A DNA stretch of 64,000 nt from positions 41,478 through 105,477 of the forward strand of contig NZ_FNFZ01000017.1 in NCBI RefSeq assembly GCF_900101015.1, in the 5' to 3' direction. The stretch is from Sarcina sp. DSM 11001. Lineage in GTDB: Bacteria > Bacillota > Clostridia > Lachnospirales > Lachnospiraceae. The position numbers and the translations under genes were made by a program. Numbering within the stretch: position 1 is the first letter of the stretch; each line of letters starts with the position of its first letter. Under the pieces are notes generated by a model. The model searched no databases, was not told the origin of the DNA, and worked only from the letters and a program-made list of their open reading frames with translations. Shown piece by piece: positions 34,344 through 42,582 of this stretch.

Positions 34344-37080
34344 TAGACATAATGGACTTAACAGACTTAACAGACATAGGAAAAACAGTAATAGCAAGAG
34401 ATATACAAGATCCGGACGGGCTGCGGTGATCCTCCGGTTTCTGCTTTTCACCGCCGTCACGGGGTTCCTGCTGCTTCTGCTTGCCCGTCCAAAGCGACCC
34501 AAAAATCTGGAGGAATACATAGAGCGGCAGGGAAAAACGCCTCTTATGTTTTCCGACAGAAGCGGCTTTTACAGTGAAGATGTCCTGCTGGAGCTGGATG
34601 CTCCGGGCATCCTGCCTGAAGGAGCAGTCATCTGCTATACCCTGGACGGCACAGAACCGGACATCAATTCAGAAAAGTACGAAGATCCGATCCTGCTGAG
34701 GGCGGGGGAAAATCCCCATGAAGGCGAGAGCGGGAGATTTATGAATACCGGCGGCCCCGATGCTGACGCGTCTTCCGGGAACGGCGTACAGGAGGGCGCT
34801 GACGACGCGGATGACGACGATCTCGATGTGAGCGTGAGCGCTTCTTCCGGGATCGATGCGCAGGCATCCCCCGGAGGCGCGGATTACGATCCGGACAATC
34901 CGGCCTCGGAAACGACCGTCTTTACGGTCAGGGCAAGGATCTGCTGGGGAGAAGACTCCACGGATGTCCAGTACGGGATCTACTGTGTGGGGAACAGCCT
35001 GCTCCCCTATGAGAATGGATTTATTGTCTGCGTCGATACAGATCCCGAGGGCCTCTACGATTACGAAAAAGGGATCCTCGTGGGCGGCAAAGACCTGGTG
35101 GAGAACGATTTCAACAAATACCACGGGAACTATATGAAAAAGGGCGACGAGTGGGTCCGCCCCTGTCATATGGCGGTTTTCGACGAAGACGGCCGGGTGC
35201 TGCAGGATAAAAACGCCGGCCTTTCCATATCGGGCGGTATGTCCCGCCGCCTTGACCAGAAATCCTTCAATCTCTCTGCAGGGGAACCCTATGGGGAAGA
35301 GAACGACCACTTCTATCTGGATATTTTTCCGGATTCCGAAGAGTCTGAGTTTGCTCATGTGGGAAGCTATACCCATCTGCGCCTGCGCGCCCGGAGCCAG
35401 GTGCCGCGCACCTTCCGCGAGACTCTCATAGGACAGCTCGCGGAGGAGAGCAATATCCGCGCATCCGCAGAACCGAGAAAAGGGATCGTCTTCCTGAACG
35501 GTTCTTTTTATATGCTGGCGGAACTGGAGCCCACCTTCAGCGACTCCCTGCTGGCCCACCGTTTTGATCTCCCGGATACGGATCATATTAAAAAGAAAAA
35601 GGGCAAGGAGAGCAGCGTATTCAGAAAGCTGGACGTCACCGACATCTTTTCCGCGGATATGACACAAAAGGAGAACCGGGCTCTGCTGGAACAGACAGCG
35701 GATATGGATGACTACCTCCTGGAGTATGCCTTTAATATCCTGACCAACAATCTGGACTGGCCTTACAACAACGTGGAAGCCTGGCACTGGACCGGGGACT
35801 ACGATCCACAAAGGCCCTTTACGGACGGAAGGCTCCGTTTTGTGATCTTCGATTCGGACAAGGCCTTCAACGCGGATCCGGAACTGGAGGGCGGCTTCGG
35901 TACAGACAATCTTACCAACATCATGGAGAACATCCATATAGGCAGGGACTCCGCTTTCCCGAATATTATGAAGGCAAAGACCTATTCGGATAAGTTTTTC
36001 ACGATTCTCAGTGACCTGATGAACACCTCCTTCCAGACTGACCATGTGGTCGACCTGATCCGCGAGAGCTATGCCCAGGTGCAGGAGGATGTCAAGTCTT
36101 ACTATACAGAAGAGTACAGACAGCAGATCGAATCGGATTTGGAAGGAGCCCTGAACCTGGCCTCATCCAGAAACGAAACTGTCCGCGCCGACTTGCAGAC
36201 CTGGTTCGGCCTGAGCCCGGAGAACCGCTATCAGCTGGAAGTGAGCGCAGGAGACGGAGTCAGCGTCTCCTGGGATTTCATGAGCGTGCCCCGGAAAACC
36301 ACCTATACCGGCTCCTACTATACCGACATTCCAATCACCCTGACTGCCTCTGTCGCGCCCGGCTGGCGCTTTGACCACTGGGAGGTCAACGGAAAAAACT
36401 ACTTGCCGAAGAAAGATACAGACAAAGCAGATGAATCCGTGGCAGAAGGGACAGACGCTTCCGCACCGGGCGGGAAAGATAACTCCATGACGGGAGGAAC
36501 AGATAAATCTATACCGGGAGGGACAGATAAATCTATACCGGGAGGGACATACGGAGAGGAGAAGGCCGGCAGTAAGGATCCGACCAGAGTAACCCTGACG
36601 ATAACCGGAAACATACAGCCGGGAGATACCTGCACCGTCCGCGCAGTGGCCGCCCGGGAAAAGGGCGAGCGCCTCATCATCTCCGAGGTTTCCGCTGCCG
36701 GAAAGAGTGACTGGATCCAGCTCTATAATGCAGGGACCACTGACCTGGACCTCGGAAGATACTGCCTCTCCGACGACCCTGAGGACCTCCGGAAATTCCG
36801 CCTTCCCGCAGAGAACCTGGAGCCGGGCGAGACCTGCCGGATCAACGGCCACAGGAATGAAAGCGGAATGGCCCTGTGCCTCTGCAATTTCAACCTTACT
36901 GCCGATGAAACCCTGTTCCTGACCCCCGACGAGGGATCCGGCCTGGCAGGCGACTCCGTCAGGATCCCCAGGATGAGCAGAGGCAACGCCTACGGCCGCA
37001 AGGACAACGGAAGCACCTGGCTCTGGTTTGACCGCGCCAGGGAGGTCGTAGAATTGTGGACAGAGGACGAGATGCAGTGA
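34336..37080 (+). CDS. Membrane-anchored CotH-kinase-family surface protein
   Basis: 914 aa from a TTG at 34336 (GAGG 7 bp upstream). A basic N-terminus and a single membrane helix at about 30-50 (ILRFLLFTAVTGFLLLLL) anchor it. Then come a chitobiase-like domain (LPEGAVICYTLDGTEPD), the CotH protein-kinase-like domain (about 220-560; LSISGGMSRRLDQKSF, NGSFYMLAELEP, FVIFDSDKAFN), a spacer with 8-residue TDKSIPGG repeats, and a C-terminal lamin-tail domain (RLIISEVSAAGKSDWIQLYN). CotH enzymes phosphorylate secreted proteins in spore coats, but many homologues are vegetative. Other start options: GTG 34291 and ATG 34300. It ends the LicD operon. Confidence 0.83.
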   Translation: MANRHNGLNRLNRHRKNSNSKRYTRSGRAAVILRFLLFTAVTGFLLLLLARPKRPKNLEEYIERQGKTPLMFSDRSGFYSEDVLLELDAPGILPEGAVICYTLDGTEPDINSEKYEDPILLRAGENPHEGESGRFMNTGGPDADASSGNGVQEGADDADDDDLDVSVSASSGIDAQASPGGADYDPDNPASETTVFTVRARICWGEDSTDVQYGIYCVGNSLLPYENGFIVCVDTDPEGLYDYEKGILVGGKDLVENDFNKYHGNYMKKGDEWVRPCHMAVFDEDGRVLQDKNAGLSISGGMSRRLDQKSFNLSAGEPYGEENDHFYLDIFPDSEESEFAHVGSYTHLRLRARSQVPRTFRETLIGQLAEESNIRASAEPRKGIVFLNGSFYMLAELEPTFSDSLLAHRFDLPDTDHIKKKKGKESSVFRKLDVTDIFSADMTQKENRALLEQTADMDDYLLEYAFNILTNNLDWPYNNVEAWHWTGDYDPQRPFTDGRLRFVIFDSDKAFNADPELEGGFGTDNLTNIMENIHIGRDSAFPNIMKAKTYSDKFFTILSDLMNTSFQTDHVVDLIRESYAQVQEDVKSYYTEEYRQQIESDLEGALNLASSRNETVRADLQTWFGLSPENRYQLEVSAGDGVSVSWDFMSVPRKTTYTGSYYTDIPITLTASVAPGWRFDHWEVNGKNYLPKKDTDKADESVAEGTDASAPGGKDNSMTGGTDKSIPGGTDKSIPGGTYGEEKAGSKDPTRVTLTITGNIQPGDTCTVRAVAAREKGERLIISEVSAAGKSDWIQLYNAGTTDLDLGRYCLSDDPEDLRKFRLPAENLEPGETCRINGHRNESGMALCLCNFNLTADETLFLTPDEGSGLAGDSVRIPRMSRGNAYGRKDNGSTWLWFDRAREVVELWTEDEMQ

Positions 37081-37282
37081 GCGGGACACGTTCCTGTACA
37101 AATCCCGATGATCCATCAGACACCTTTAAAAACCAAAGCTGTTCTTGACAAGGGGATGCCATATAAAGGGGTTAATAAGAGAAAAATAAAGGGGATAAAA
37201 AGAGAAAAAACGCTGATAAAAGCGGCTGCAAAAATGGCTGAAAAGGTGGCTGAAAAAATGCGTTGAAATATTGAAAAAACTA

Positions 37283-37311
37283 TTGCAGGGATTTTTTTAT
37301 TATGATATTAT
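37283..37311 (+). promoter_or_regulatory. Promoter of the rpsF operon
   Basis: TTGCAG, 17 bp, TATTAT (37306-37311) with the extended TG at 37303. The 165-nt leader that follows contains GGGATTAATCCC and several short stems, possibly the S6:S18 autoregulatory site, which could not be confirmed. The upstream gap 37081-37282 contains only A-rich repeats of GATAAAA/AAAAATG type. Confidence 0.8.
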
Positions 37312-37476
37312 AGTCATCCGTGGGATTAATCCCGGATATTTTTCCTTGCTCCTGTTTTTGAAAAACAGACCGATGCTTATGGTACTTGGGAACTTAATAT
37401 TCTCAGTGATCTCTCGTACAGAAAGATTGGTTCATTTTGAGGAGGCAGGGGCCAGAGACCAAAAGGAGGTAGAAGA

Positions 37477-37767
37477 ATGGGTAAATATGAGTTAGCCGTT
37501 GTTGTGAATGCGCAGATCGATGATGAAGCGAGGACAGCGGTTGTCGACAGATGCAAAGAGCTGATCACCCGTTTCGGCGGTACAGTCGGCGAAGTCGATG
37601 ACTGGGGCAAGAAGAAACTTGCTTATGAGATCCAGAAGATGAACGAAGGTTACTACTACTTCATCAAGTTCGAAGCTGAAGGCTCCGCGATCGCCGAGAT
37701 CGAGAGCTTCATGCGCATCATGGATAACGTCCTCAGATATCTGTGCGTAAAACAGGAAGCGGCCTGA
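37477..37767 (+). CDS. rpsF: 30S ribosomal protein S6
   Basis: 96 aa. MGKYELAVVVNAQIDDEARTAV, then GRxxLAYEIxKMNEGYY-type block (KKKLAYEIQKMNEGYYYF) and the C-terminal RIMDNVLRYLCVKQ. It binds the central domain of 16S rRNA as a heterodimer with S18, which is encoded two genes downstream. SD AAGGAGG. First gene of the conserved rpsF-ssb-rpsR operon. Confidence 0.98.
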   Translation: MGKYELAVVVNAQIDDEARTAVVDRCKELITRFGGTVGEVDDWGKKKLAYEIQKMNEGYYYFIKFEAEGSAIAEIESFMRIMDNVLRYLCVKQEAA

Positions 37768-37786
37768 ATACAGAAAAGAGGTCATC

Positions 37787-38401
37787 ATGAATAAAGTCAT
37801 ACTTATGGGTCGCCTGACCAGGGATCCTGAAGTCAGATATACGCAGGGAGATAATTCCCTGTGCATCGCCAATTTCACGGTTGCAGTCGACAGACGCATG
37901 GGTCGCAATAACCAGGACGGTGGTCCCACAGCGGACTTCATTCCCTGCGTGGTTTTCGGCAAGCAGGCCGAACATGTCGAGAAATACTACAGGAAAGGCC
38001 TGAAGACCTGCCTGAGCGGCCGGATCCAGACCCGTAATTACACCAATCGCGAAGGTGTCAAGGTCTATGTCACGGAAGTCGTGGTCGAGGACCTTGAGTT
38101 CGCCGAGAGCAAGAGCGCTTCCCAGGCTGGCAGCGGAAACTACGGCGGCGGTTACAGCGGAAACAACAGTAACTACGGCGGTGGAAACAGCGGTAATTAC
38201 GGCGGTGGAAACTACGGTGGAAACAACAGCAATTACAGCGGTGGAAACTATGGCGGAAACAGCGGAAGCTACGGCGCTTCCGACAGCGGTTACAGCGCTC
38301 CCTCCCAGGGACAGAATCAGAATACCGCTCCCGCATCTGACGCTTTGGATGGATTTATGAATATCCCTGACGGCATCGACGAGGAGCTTCCGTTCAGCTG
38401 A
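37787..38401 (+). CDS. ssb: Single-stranded DNA-binding protein
   Basis: 204 aa. OB-fold with MNKVILMGRLTRDPEVRYTQ, the block FIPCVVFGKQAEHVEKYYRKG and IQTRNYTNREGVKVYVTEVV. A 70-residue Gly/Asn/Tyr/Ser-rich linker (YGGGNYGGN-type repeats) leads to the acidic tip DEELPFS that binds partner proteins. The tip ends in Ser after the usual PF. It sits between the S6 and S18 genes as in most Firmicutes. Confidence 0.98.
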   Translation: MNKVILMGRLTRDPEVRYTQGDNSLCIANFTVAVDRRMGRNNQDGGPTADFIPCVVFGKQAEHVEKYYRKGLKTCLSGRIQTRNYTNREGVKVYVTEVVVEDLEFAESKSASQAGSGNYGGGYSGNNSNYGGGNSGNYGGGNYGGNNSNYSGGNYGGNSGSYGASDSGYSAPSQGQNQNTAPASDALDGFMNIPDGIDEELPFS

Positions 38402-38458
38402 ACAGGCAGAACGCAGGTGAGCGATGCGCACCCATAGGGAGTTTACAGGAGGTTAAAA

Positions 38459-38722
38459 ATGGCTTTTAACAGAGAGAATCGTTCGGATGCACCTTTCCGC
38501 AAGAGAGGCGGCTTCCACAGGAAAAGAAAAGTCTGCGTGTTCTGCGGCAAGGACAACGCGATCGATTATAAGGATGTCGCAAAGCTCCGCAAGTATGTCT
38601 CCGAGAGCGGCAAGATCCTGCCCCGCAGGATCACCGGCACCTGCGCGACACACCAGAGAGCACTGACCAGTGCCATCAAGAGAGCCCGCCACATGGCTCT
38701 GATGCCTTACTCCGAGCGTTGA
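38459..38722 (+). CDS. rpsR: 30S ribosomal protein S18
   Basis: 87 aa. It includes the [20 protein letters not shown] zinc-type block (two Cys) and the conserved [17 protein letters not shown]-binding part. It pairs with S6 in the 30S platform. AGGAGG lies 8 bp upstream. Confidence 0.98.
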   Translation: MAFNRENRSDAPFRKRGGFHRKRKVCVFCGKDNAIDYKDVAKLRKYVSESGKILPRRITGTCATHQRALTSAIKRARHMALMPYSER

Positions 38723-38820
38723 TCGCTCCGGACTTCCGCCCCTCAACAGAGATTGATCCTTAGCTGTTGAAGACGGACCGGCAGACTGCCTGATGAGGCA
38801 ATTCAATTAAAAAAGTACCT

Positions 38821-38853
38821 GCCGGCAGAGAATTTCTCTATTTCTCTGCCGGC
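38821..38853. terminator. Hairpin after rpsR
   Basis: GCCGGCAGAGAA / TTCTCTGCCGGC, a 12-bp stem. No T-run follows on the plus strand; the minus strand has ACTTTTTTAATT after it. Likely an mRNA 3'-end stabiliser for rpsR or a terminator working in the minus direction. Confidence 0.6.
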
Positions 38854-38908
38854 GGATGCAGCAAAAACAAATTAAAATCATATCAAATTAATAATCATAT
38901 CAAATCAT

Positions 38909-38991
38909 GCCGGCGTGTCGGAATGGCAGACGAGGCAGACTCAAAATCTGCTGTCCGAGAGGGCGTGTGGGTTCGAGTCCCACCGCCGGCA
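38909..38991 (+). tRNA. tRNA-Leu (anticodon CAA)
   Basis: 83 nt. Acceptor stem GCCGGCG / CGCCGGC with discriminator A; anticodon stem GCAGA-CTCAAAA-TCTGC gives CAA (codon UUG); long variable arm TGTCCGAGAGGGCGT; T-arm with GGTTCGAGTCC. CCA is not encoded. A run of eight T follows and acts as terminator. Confidence 0.97.
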
Positions 38992-39054
38992 TTTTTTTTG
39001 TGAAGATCTGCATGAATATAGATTCGGATTTTCGGACACTTAAGGAAAAATCCG

Positions 39055-39083
39055 TTGCTTTCAGGCTGGGGGTCTGATAAAAT
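39055..39083 (+). promoter_or_regulatory. Promoter of leader RNA copy A
   Basis: TTGCTT, 17 bp, TAAAAT with extended TG. It aligns with the promoter of copy B at 42241-42269, including flanking bases AAA-TCCGTTG. Confidence 0.75.
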
Positions 39084-39089
39084 TTACGT

Positions 39090-39344
39090 ATATTTATGTG
39101 CCTTTATACGGATATGCAGGCCTTTAATTTCCATTCTGGCAAGCTTATACAAGCATGATCAGAAAGGGGTTTGACAGCTATGCGGAACAGCCCTACTCTC
39201 TTCGCAGCCATGCGGAACAGATCTTCGCTCTTAACAGCACAGCAGAACTGTGCCCTTTTTTGGTGTAAAACCGGATATTTTATTCATGATAGATAACCGT
39301 CGTACTTGACCGGGCAGCATACCCTGTCAGATTCGGCGGTTTTT
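39090..39344 (+). ncRNA. Structured leader RNA, copy A (truncated locus)
   Basis: Homologous to 42276-42549. Shared parts: TTGACAGC-ATGC-GAA; a first hairpin GCACAG / CTGTGC (39237-39253) followed by six T; then ATAACCGTCG ... CTTGAC / GTCAG ... CGGTT (39295-39341) followed by T. In the second hairpin the inner pair changes GAC:GTC here to GAT:ATC in copy B, which supports a real RNA stem. The size and position suggest a regulatory leader with tandem terminators. It does not match a riboswitch class that I can recognise by eye. Confidence 0.6.
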
Positions 39345-40440
39345 GTCGTTTAACGGGCTTGCGGCGGCCATAACAGCTGTAAAGAGCCAGAAACTCCTTT
39401 CTGCTCCGGCAAAGCTCCCTGACGGCTGCGCGAAAATGCAGTACAGGATGAGCGGCGAGACCTCCTGGTCAAATTCCATCCCCGCTGCCGCCAAGGCCGG
39501 CAACTATACGGTGGAGTACAGATATGCGGGGGATAAAAACCATAAGACTTCCGCAGTTTTCCGGATCAAAGCATCCATCGCCAGGGCGAAGATCACGATC
39601 ACCGCGCAGGACAAGACCAGCCCGCGCGAAGCATCCATCAAGAAGCTCACCTGGAAGGTGACCGGCGCCTATGTCTCCGGGGACAACCTGGGCATCAAGG
39701 CCTCCACCACTGCAAAAAAGACCTCCAAACCGGGAAAATACAAGATCTCCGTGTCCTGGAACAAGGATCCCGACTACACAGCCACGCTGAAAAACGGCAC
39801 CTACACCATCACCGACAGAGTGACCGGCCCTGAGAAAGCCAGGACAGGGATCAGCCTGAACTCCGGATTCAGAGCATGGTGGGAAGGCTCAGGACTGATG
39901 GTCTCATGGGGAAAAGCGGAAGATGCTGAACGTTACGACATTCTCGCCGCCTATTGCGGTAAGGACGCGCCCAAGTTAGTCAGGGCGGTCAGCGGGAAAA
40001 GCGAGCCGGTCATCAAGATCACGAGTCTGGACGGAAAGAAGATCGACCGCACGAAAAATATCAAAGTCAGGGTCATCGCCTACCGGAAGGTGGACGGCCA
40101 GTATACGAGGATGGGCGCGACCATTATTGCCCATGTGACCGGCGGACAGGGCAGGAACAGCGGTTTTACGAATGCCAGAAGGGTGACCGTCCAGAAGGAC
40201 AGTTACACACTGGGTGCCGGAAAGACCGCCATGATCAAAGCTGAGACCGTTCTCGAAATCCAGGGAAAGAAGCTGCTCGGAAACGACCACGACGCCAGAT
40301 ACCGTTACTCTTCTGACAACAACAAGGTCGCCACAGTAGATGAAAACGGGAAGATCACTGCAGTCGGAAAAGGAACCTGCCATATTTACATTTACGCGCA
40401 GAACGGGACTTCCAAAAAAGTCAGCGTAACGGTGAAGTAA
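39343..40440 (+). pseudogene. Truncated copy of the MBG-domain surface protein gene
   Basis: The frame gives 365 aa that match residues about 1023-1381 of the protein encoded at 42583-46728, with near-identical DNA from about 39390 onward. It begins inside an MBG domain (QKLLSAPAKLPDG), and the only start is a TTG without ribosome site just after the terminator of leader A. Signal peptide, DUF6273 domain and most MBG repeats are missing. A deletion has fused the leader directly to the 3' part, so the product could not be secreted. The C-terminal Ig-like (Big_2) domain, ending KVSVTVK, is intact. Confidence 0.82.
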
Positions 40441-40456
40441 ACAGACCGGCCCTGCG

Positions 40457-40560
40457 AGTTGGCCGGTATGTCGATTAAAACGCGATAAAACCGTTTTTGT
40501 GAGGTGATGAGCATGAGATGTGAGTTGGCCGGTATGTCGATTAATACGCGATAAAACGTG
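40457..40560. repeat. Local duplication upstream of the acidic protein gene A
   Basis: GAGTTGGCCGGTATGTCGATT occurs twice here (about 40457 and 40521) but only once at the corresponding place after copy B (46745). A 60-70 bp tandem duplication occurred after the larger duplication. Confidence 0.8.
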
Positions 40561-40597
40561 AATGTAACGTGCATGTAAGTAGAGGAGGTTAAATAAC

Positions 40598-41707
40598 ATG
40601 AAAAGAAATAAGAGTATACTGCAGGTCCTGCTGGGCGTCCTGCTGTGCGCCGCGCTCGTTTTTCCGGGCATGAAAGCGACCGTGTTCGCGGTGGACAGGA
40701 TCGACGAGACAGACACCGCCATGACGGAAAACGGCGCAATCCCGGAGAATGAGGGCATTAAAGAGAATGATCCGCTTCCGGGATCCGGAGAGCTTTTATA
40801 CGAAGATGCAGCTTTCGCTTCTACGGACGGGGATGCCCTTACGGAAGGATCAGAGAGCGCAGCGGCAGAAGGATCCTATAAAGAATCCTATGAAGAAGAC
40901 CTTCTCCCGGAAGGAGAAGAGTCCGAAGAGGATGGAAATGGGACCTCCGGAGACGGTGTTCTCCCTGAAGAAGACGATCCGGAGGAAGTGGAAAACAATG
41001 CCCCCGCGGACAATGACTTACCGGAGGAAGTGGAAAACAGTGTCCCCGCGGACAATGACTTACCGGAGGAAGCAGAAAACAGTGCCTCCGCGGACAATGA
41101 CTTTCTGCAGGAGGAGGGAAACGGCGATCCGTCTGAGGATGCCTACGCACCAGCCGAAGATGGCACATCCTCTGAGATGACGGCACAGCCGGAGGAGCCT
41201 GCCCAGGATGAACTGCAGGAAACTCCTGCCGAAGATGGCGCATCTTCTGAGATGACGGTGCAGCCGGAGGAGCCTGCCCAGGATGAACTGCAGGAAACTC
41301 CTGCCGAAGATGGCGCATCTTCTGAGATGACGGTTCAGCCGGAGGAGCCTGCACAGGATGAATTACAGGAAACTCCTGCCGAAGAGCCGTCCGTGGAGGC
41401 AGATGCGGAGGAACTTGCCGATGCTGCCTCGTATGACTCTGCTGCCGGCCTTTGTCCCCTCGCCAGGGAGCTGACCTTCAACGGGAAGGCACAGGAACTG
41501 ATCGATGTCGAAGATATCCCGGAGGGCACCCTGTGCTACTCGCTGGACGGCGAAGCCTTCAGCCCGGAGATCCCGACCGGAACAAACGCGGGAGATTACA
41601 TTGTCTACTACAGAGCGGCGGGAGAGGAAACCGCGCAGGTTTCTTCCCTGACTGTGACCATCTCCAAAGCCGACGTCATATTCACCGCCCCGTCCGCGGT
41701 CGAATGA
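40598..41707 (+). CDS. Secreted acidic-repeat protein with partial MBG domain, copy A
   Basis: 369 aa. Signal peptide MKRNKSILQVLLGVLLCAAL... with likely cleavage after VFA (residue 32). Residues 33-270 are very acidic, with repeats PADNDLPEE (12-14 aa units) and three 25-aa units around SSEMTVQPEEPAQDELQETP. The last 80 residues form one MBG-like domain (ARELTFNGKAQELIDVEDIP ... DYIVYYRAAGE) and stop at KADVIFTAPSAVE, exactly where a following MBG repeat would normally start. It may be the N-terminal half of a formerly larger adhesin. About 95% like the gene at 46819. SD AGGAGG. Confidence 0.8.
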   Translation: MKRNKSILQVLLGVLLCAALVFPGMKATVFAVDRIDETDTAMTENGAIPENEGIKENDPLPGSGELLYEDAAFASTDGDALTEGSESAAAEGSYKESYEEDLLPEGEESEEDGNGTSGDGVLPEEDDPEEVENNAPADNDLPEEVENSVPADNDLPEEAENSASADNDFLQEEGNGDPSEDAYAPAEDGTSSEMTAQPEEPAQDELQETPAEDGASSEMTVQPEEPAQDELQETPAEDGASSEMTVQPEEPAQDELQETPAEEPSVEADAEELADAASYDSAAGLCPLARELTFNGKAQELIDVEDIPEGTLCYSLDGEAFSPEIPTGTNAGDYIVYYRAAGEETAQVSSLTVTISKADVIFTAPSAVE

Positions 41708-41825
41708 GGCAGAACAGAAAAAAGCAACAGAATGAATGAAAAAGAACTATATGAAAAAGAACTGAATAAAAAAAGAGGGGACGGCTCCCGATCCGGCTCC
41801 TGAAGGATTGACATCTTTATTTGCC

Positions 41826-41863
41826 GCCCGGCCTGTTGTCGCAATAGGCCGGGCGAGTTTTTT
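41826..41863 (+). terminator. Terminator after acidic protein A
   Basis: GCCCGGCCT / AGGCCGGGC with an 11-nt loop, followed by GAGTTTTTT. The same hairpin follows copy B at 48017. Confidence 0.92.
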
Positions 41864-41918
41864 CTTCATCGCGCAATACCCATGACTTCAGCCATGGGAC
41901 AAACGTGTAAAAAGGAAA
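41862..41918. repeat. Dispersed hairpin repeat, copy 2
   Basis: Matches 18264-18322. Stem CCCATG / CATGGG around ACTTCAGC, followed by AAAAAGGAAA. See copy 1 for comparison. IS200/IS605-like terminal palindrome is the closest idea. Confidence 0.65.
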
Positions 41919-41937
41919 GCTGACGGCTGACGCGCAC

Positions 41938-42108
41938 ATGGGCTTTTGTAAGGAGAACAGCATCATACCCATCGCCCGGAATGAGTTTTACACCGGGGAC
42001 AGCCTCTACCAGAAGACTTTCATGGAAAACTACAAAAAGTGCGTGAACACGGGCCAGCATATCACTGTGAAAATGGTGATGTGGCTGCCCGTTTTTTTGC
42101 GTTTATGA
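41938..42108 (+). other. Small ORF or gene remnant
   Basis: 56 codons from ATG 41938. The first 40 residues (FCKENSIIPIARNEFYTGDS...) look like real protein, whereas the end runs through a terminator hairpin. No recognised family. AAAGGAAA lies 20 bp upstream, too far to be a normal SD. Possibly the residue of a gene carried by a mobile element. Confidence 0.3.
42049..42098 (+). terminator. Rho-independent terminator
   Basis: ACGGGC-CAGC-ATATCAC / GGTGATG-TGGCT-GCCCGT with seven T. Together with 41938 it marks the end of an old transcription unit. Confidence 0.8.
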
Positions 42109-42240
42109 AGGTGATCACATGCGTAAATCCGCTCTTGCGCTCATACTACACCTGTGCCACACTTCTATCAGGCGAGGCGGTGGTTCTCGCCTGTTTCTCG
42201 TTCAGGTAAAATTGCTTCAGGTGATTTTCTGAAAAGTCCG

Positions 42241-42269
42241 TTGAAATCAGTCTCGGGTTCTGCTATATT
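42241..42269 (+). promoter_or_regulatory. Promoter of leader RNA copy B
   Basis: TTGAAA, 17 bp, TATATT with extended TG (42261). It drives the 310-nt leader of the MBG protein gene. Confidence 0.8.
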
Positions 42270-42275
42270 TTTCTT

Positions 42276-42549
42276 ATATCTTTGTGCTCAAATGCAGGGG
42301 TTAATGATCCGCGCTGGCAGGCCATTATTTGAGAAGAGAACTTCGGCTCTTTTCAGATTTTTGACAGAAAGGAGCTTGACAGCCATGCTGAATAGAATAC
42401 GCGCCTTGGAGCACAGCACAGCATTAGCTAACTGTGCACTTTTTGCGTCTTGCGGCTGCGAGGCGTATGAAACTGAATACAACATTCGTGATGGATAACC
42501 GTCGGACTTGATGGGGTTACTATACCCTATCAGGTTCGGCGGTTTCTTT
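42276..42549 (+). ncRNA. Structured leader RNA, copy B, upstream of the MBG protein
   Basis: Contains AGAAGAGAACTTCGGCTCTTTTC (a UUCG-capped hairpin at about 42331-42353), TTGACAGCCATGCTGAA, GCACAG / CTGTGC with T5 (42416-42444) and a second terminator AACCGTCGG ... ATCAGG ... CGGTT with T (42497-42549). The latter lies only 30 bp before the SD of the MBG gene. The conservation of both hairpins with copy A and the terminator just upstream of the ORF fit a transcription-attenuation switch. Confidence 0.62.
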
Positions 42550-42582
42550 ATATCTAAGATAAATCTCAAGGAGGAAGTTTAA

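Noticed and set aside
42276..42549. c-di-GMP riboswitch in the adhesin leader
   Set aside because: Position fits, but the conserved GEMM bases and tetraloop-receptor are not visible in either copy; left as an unassigned leader.
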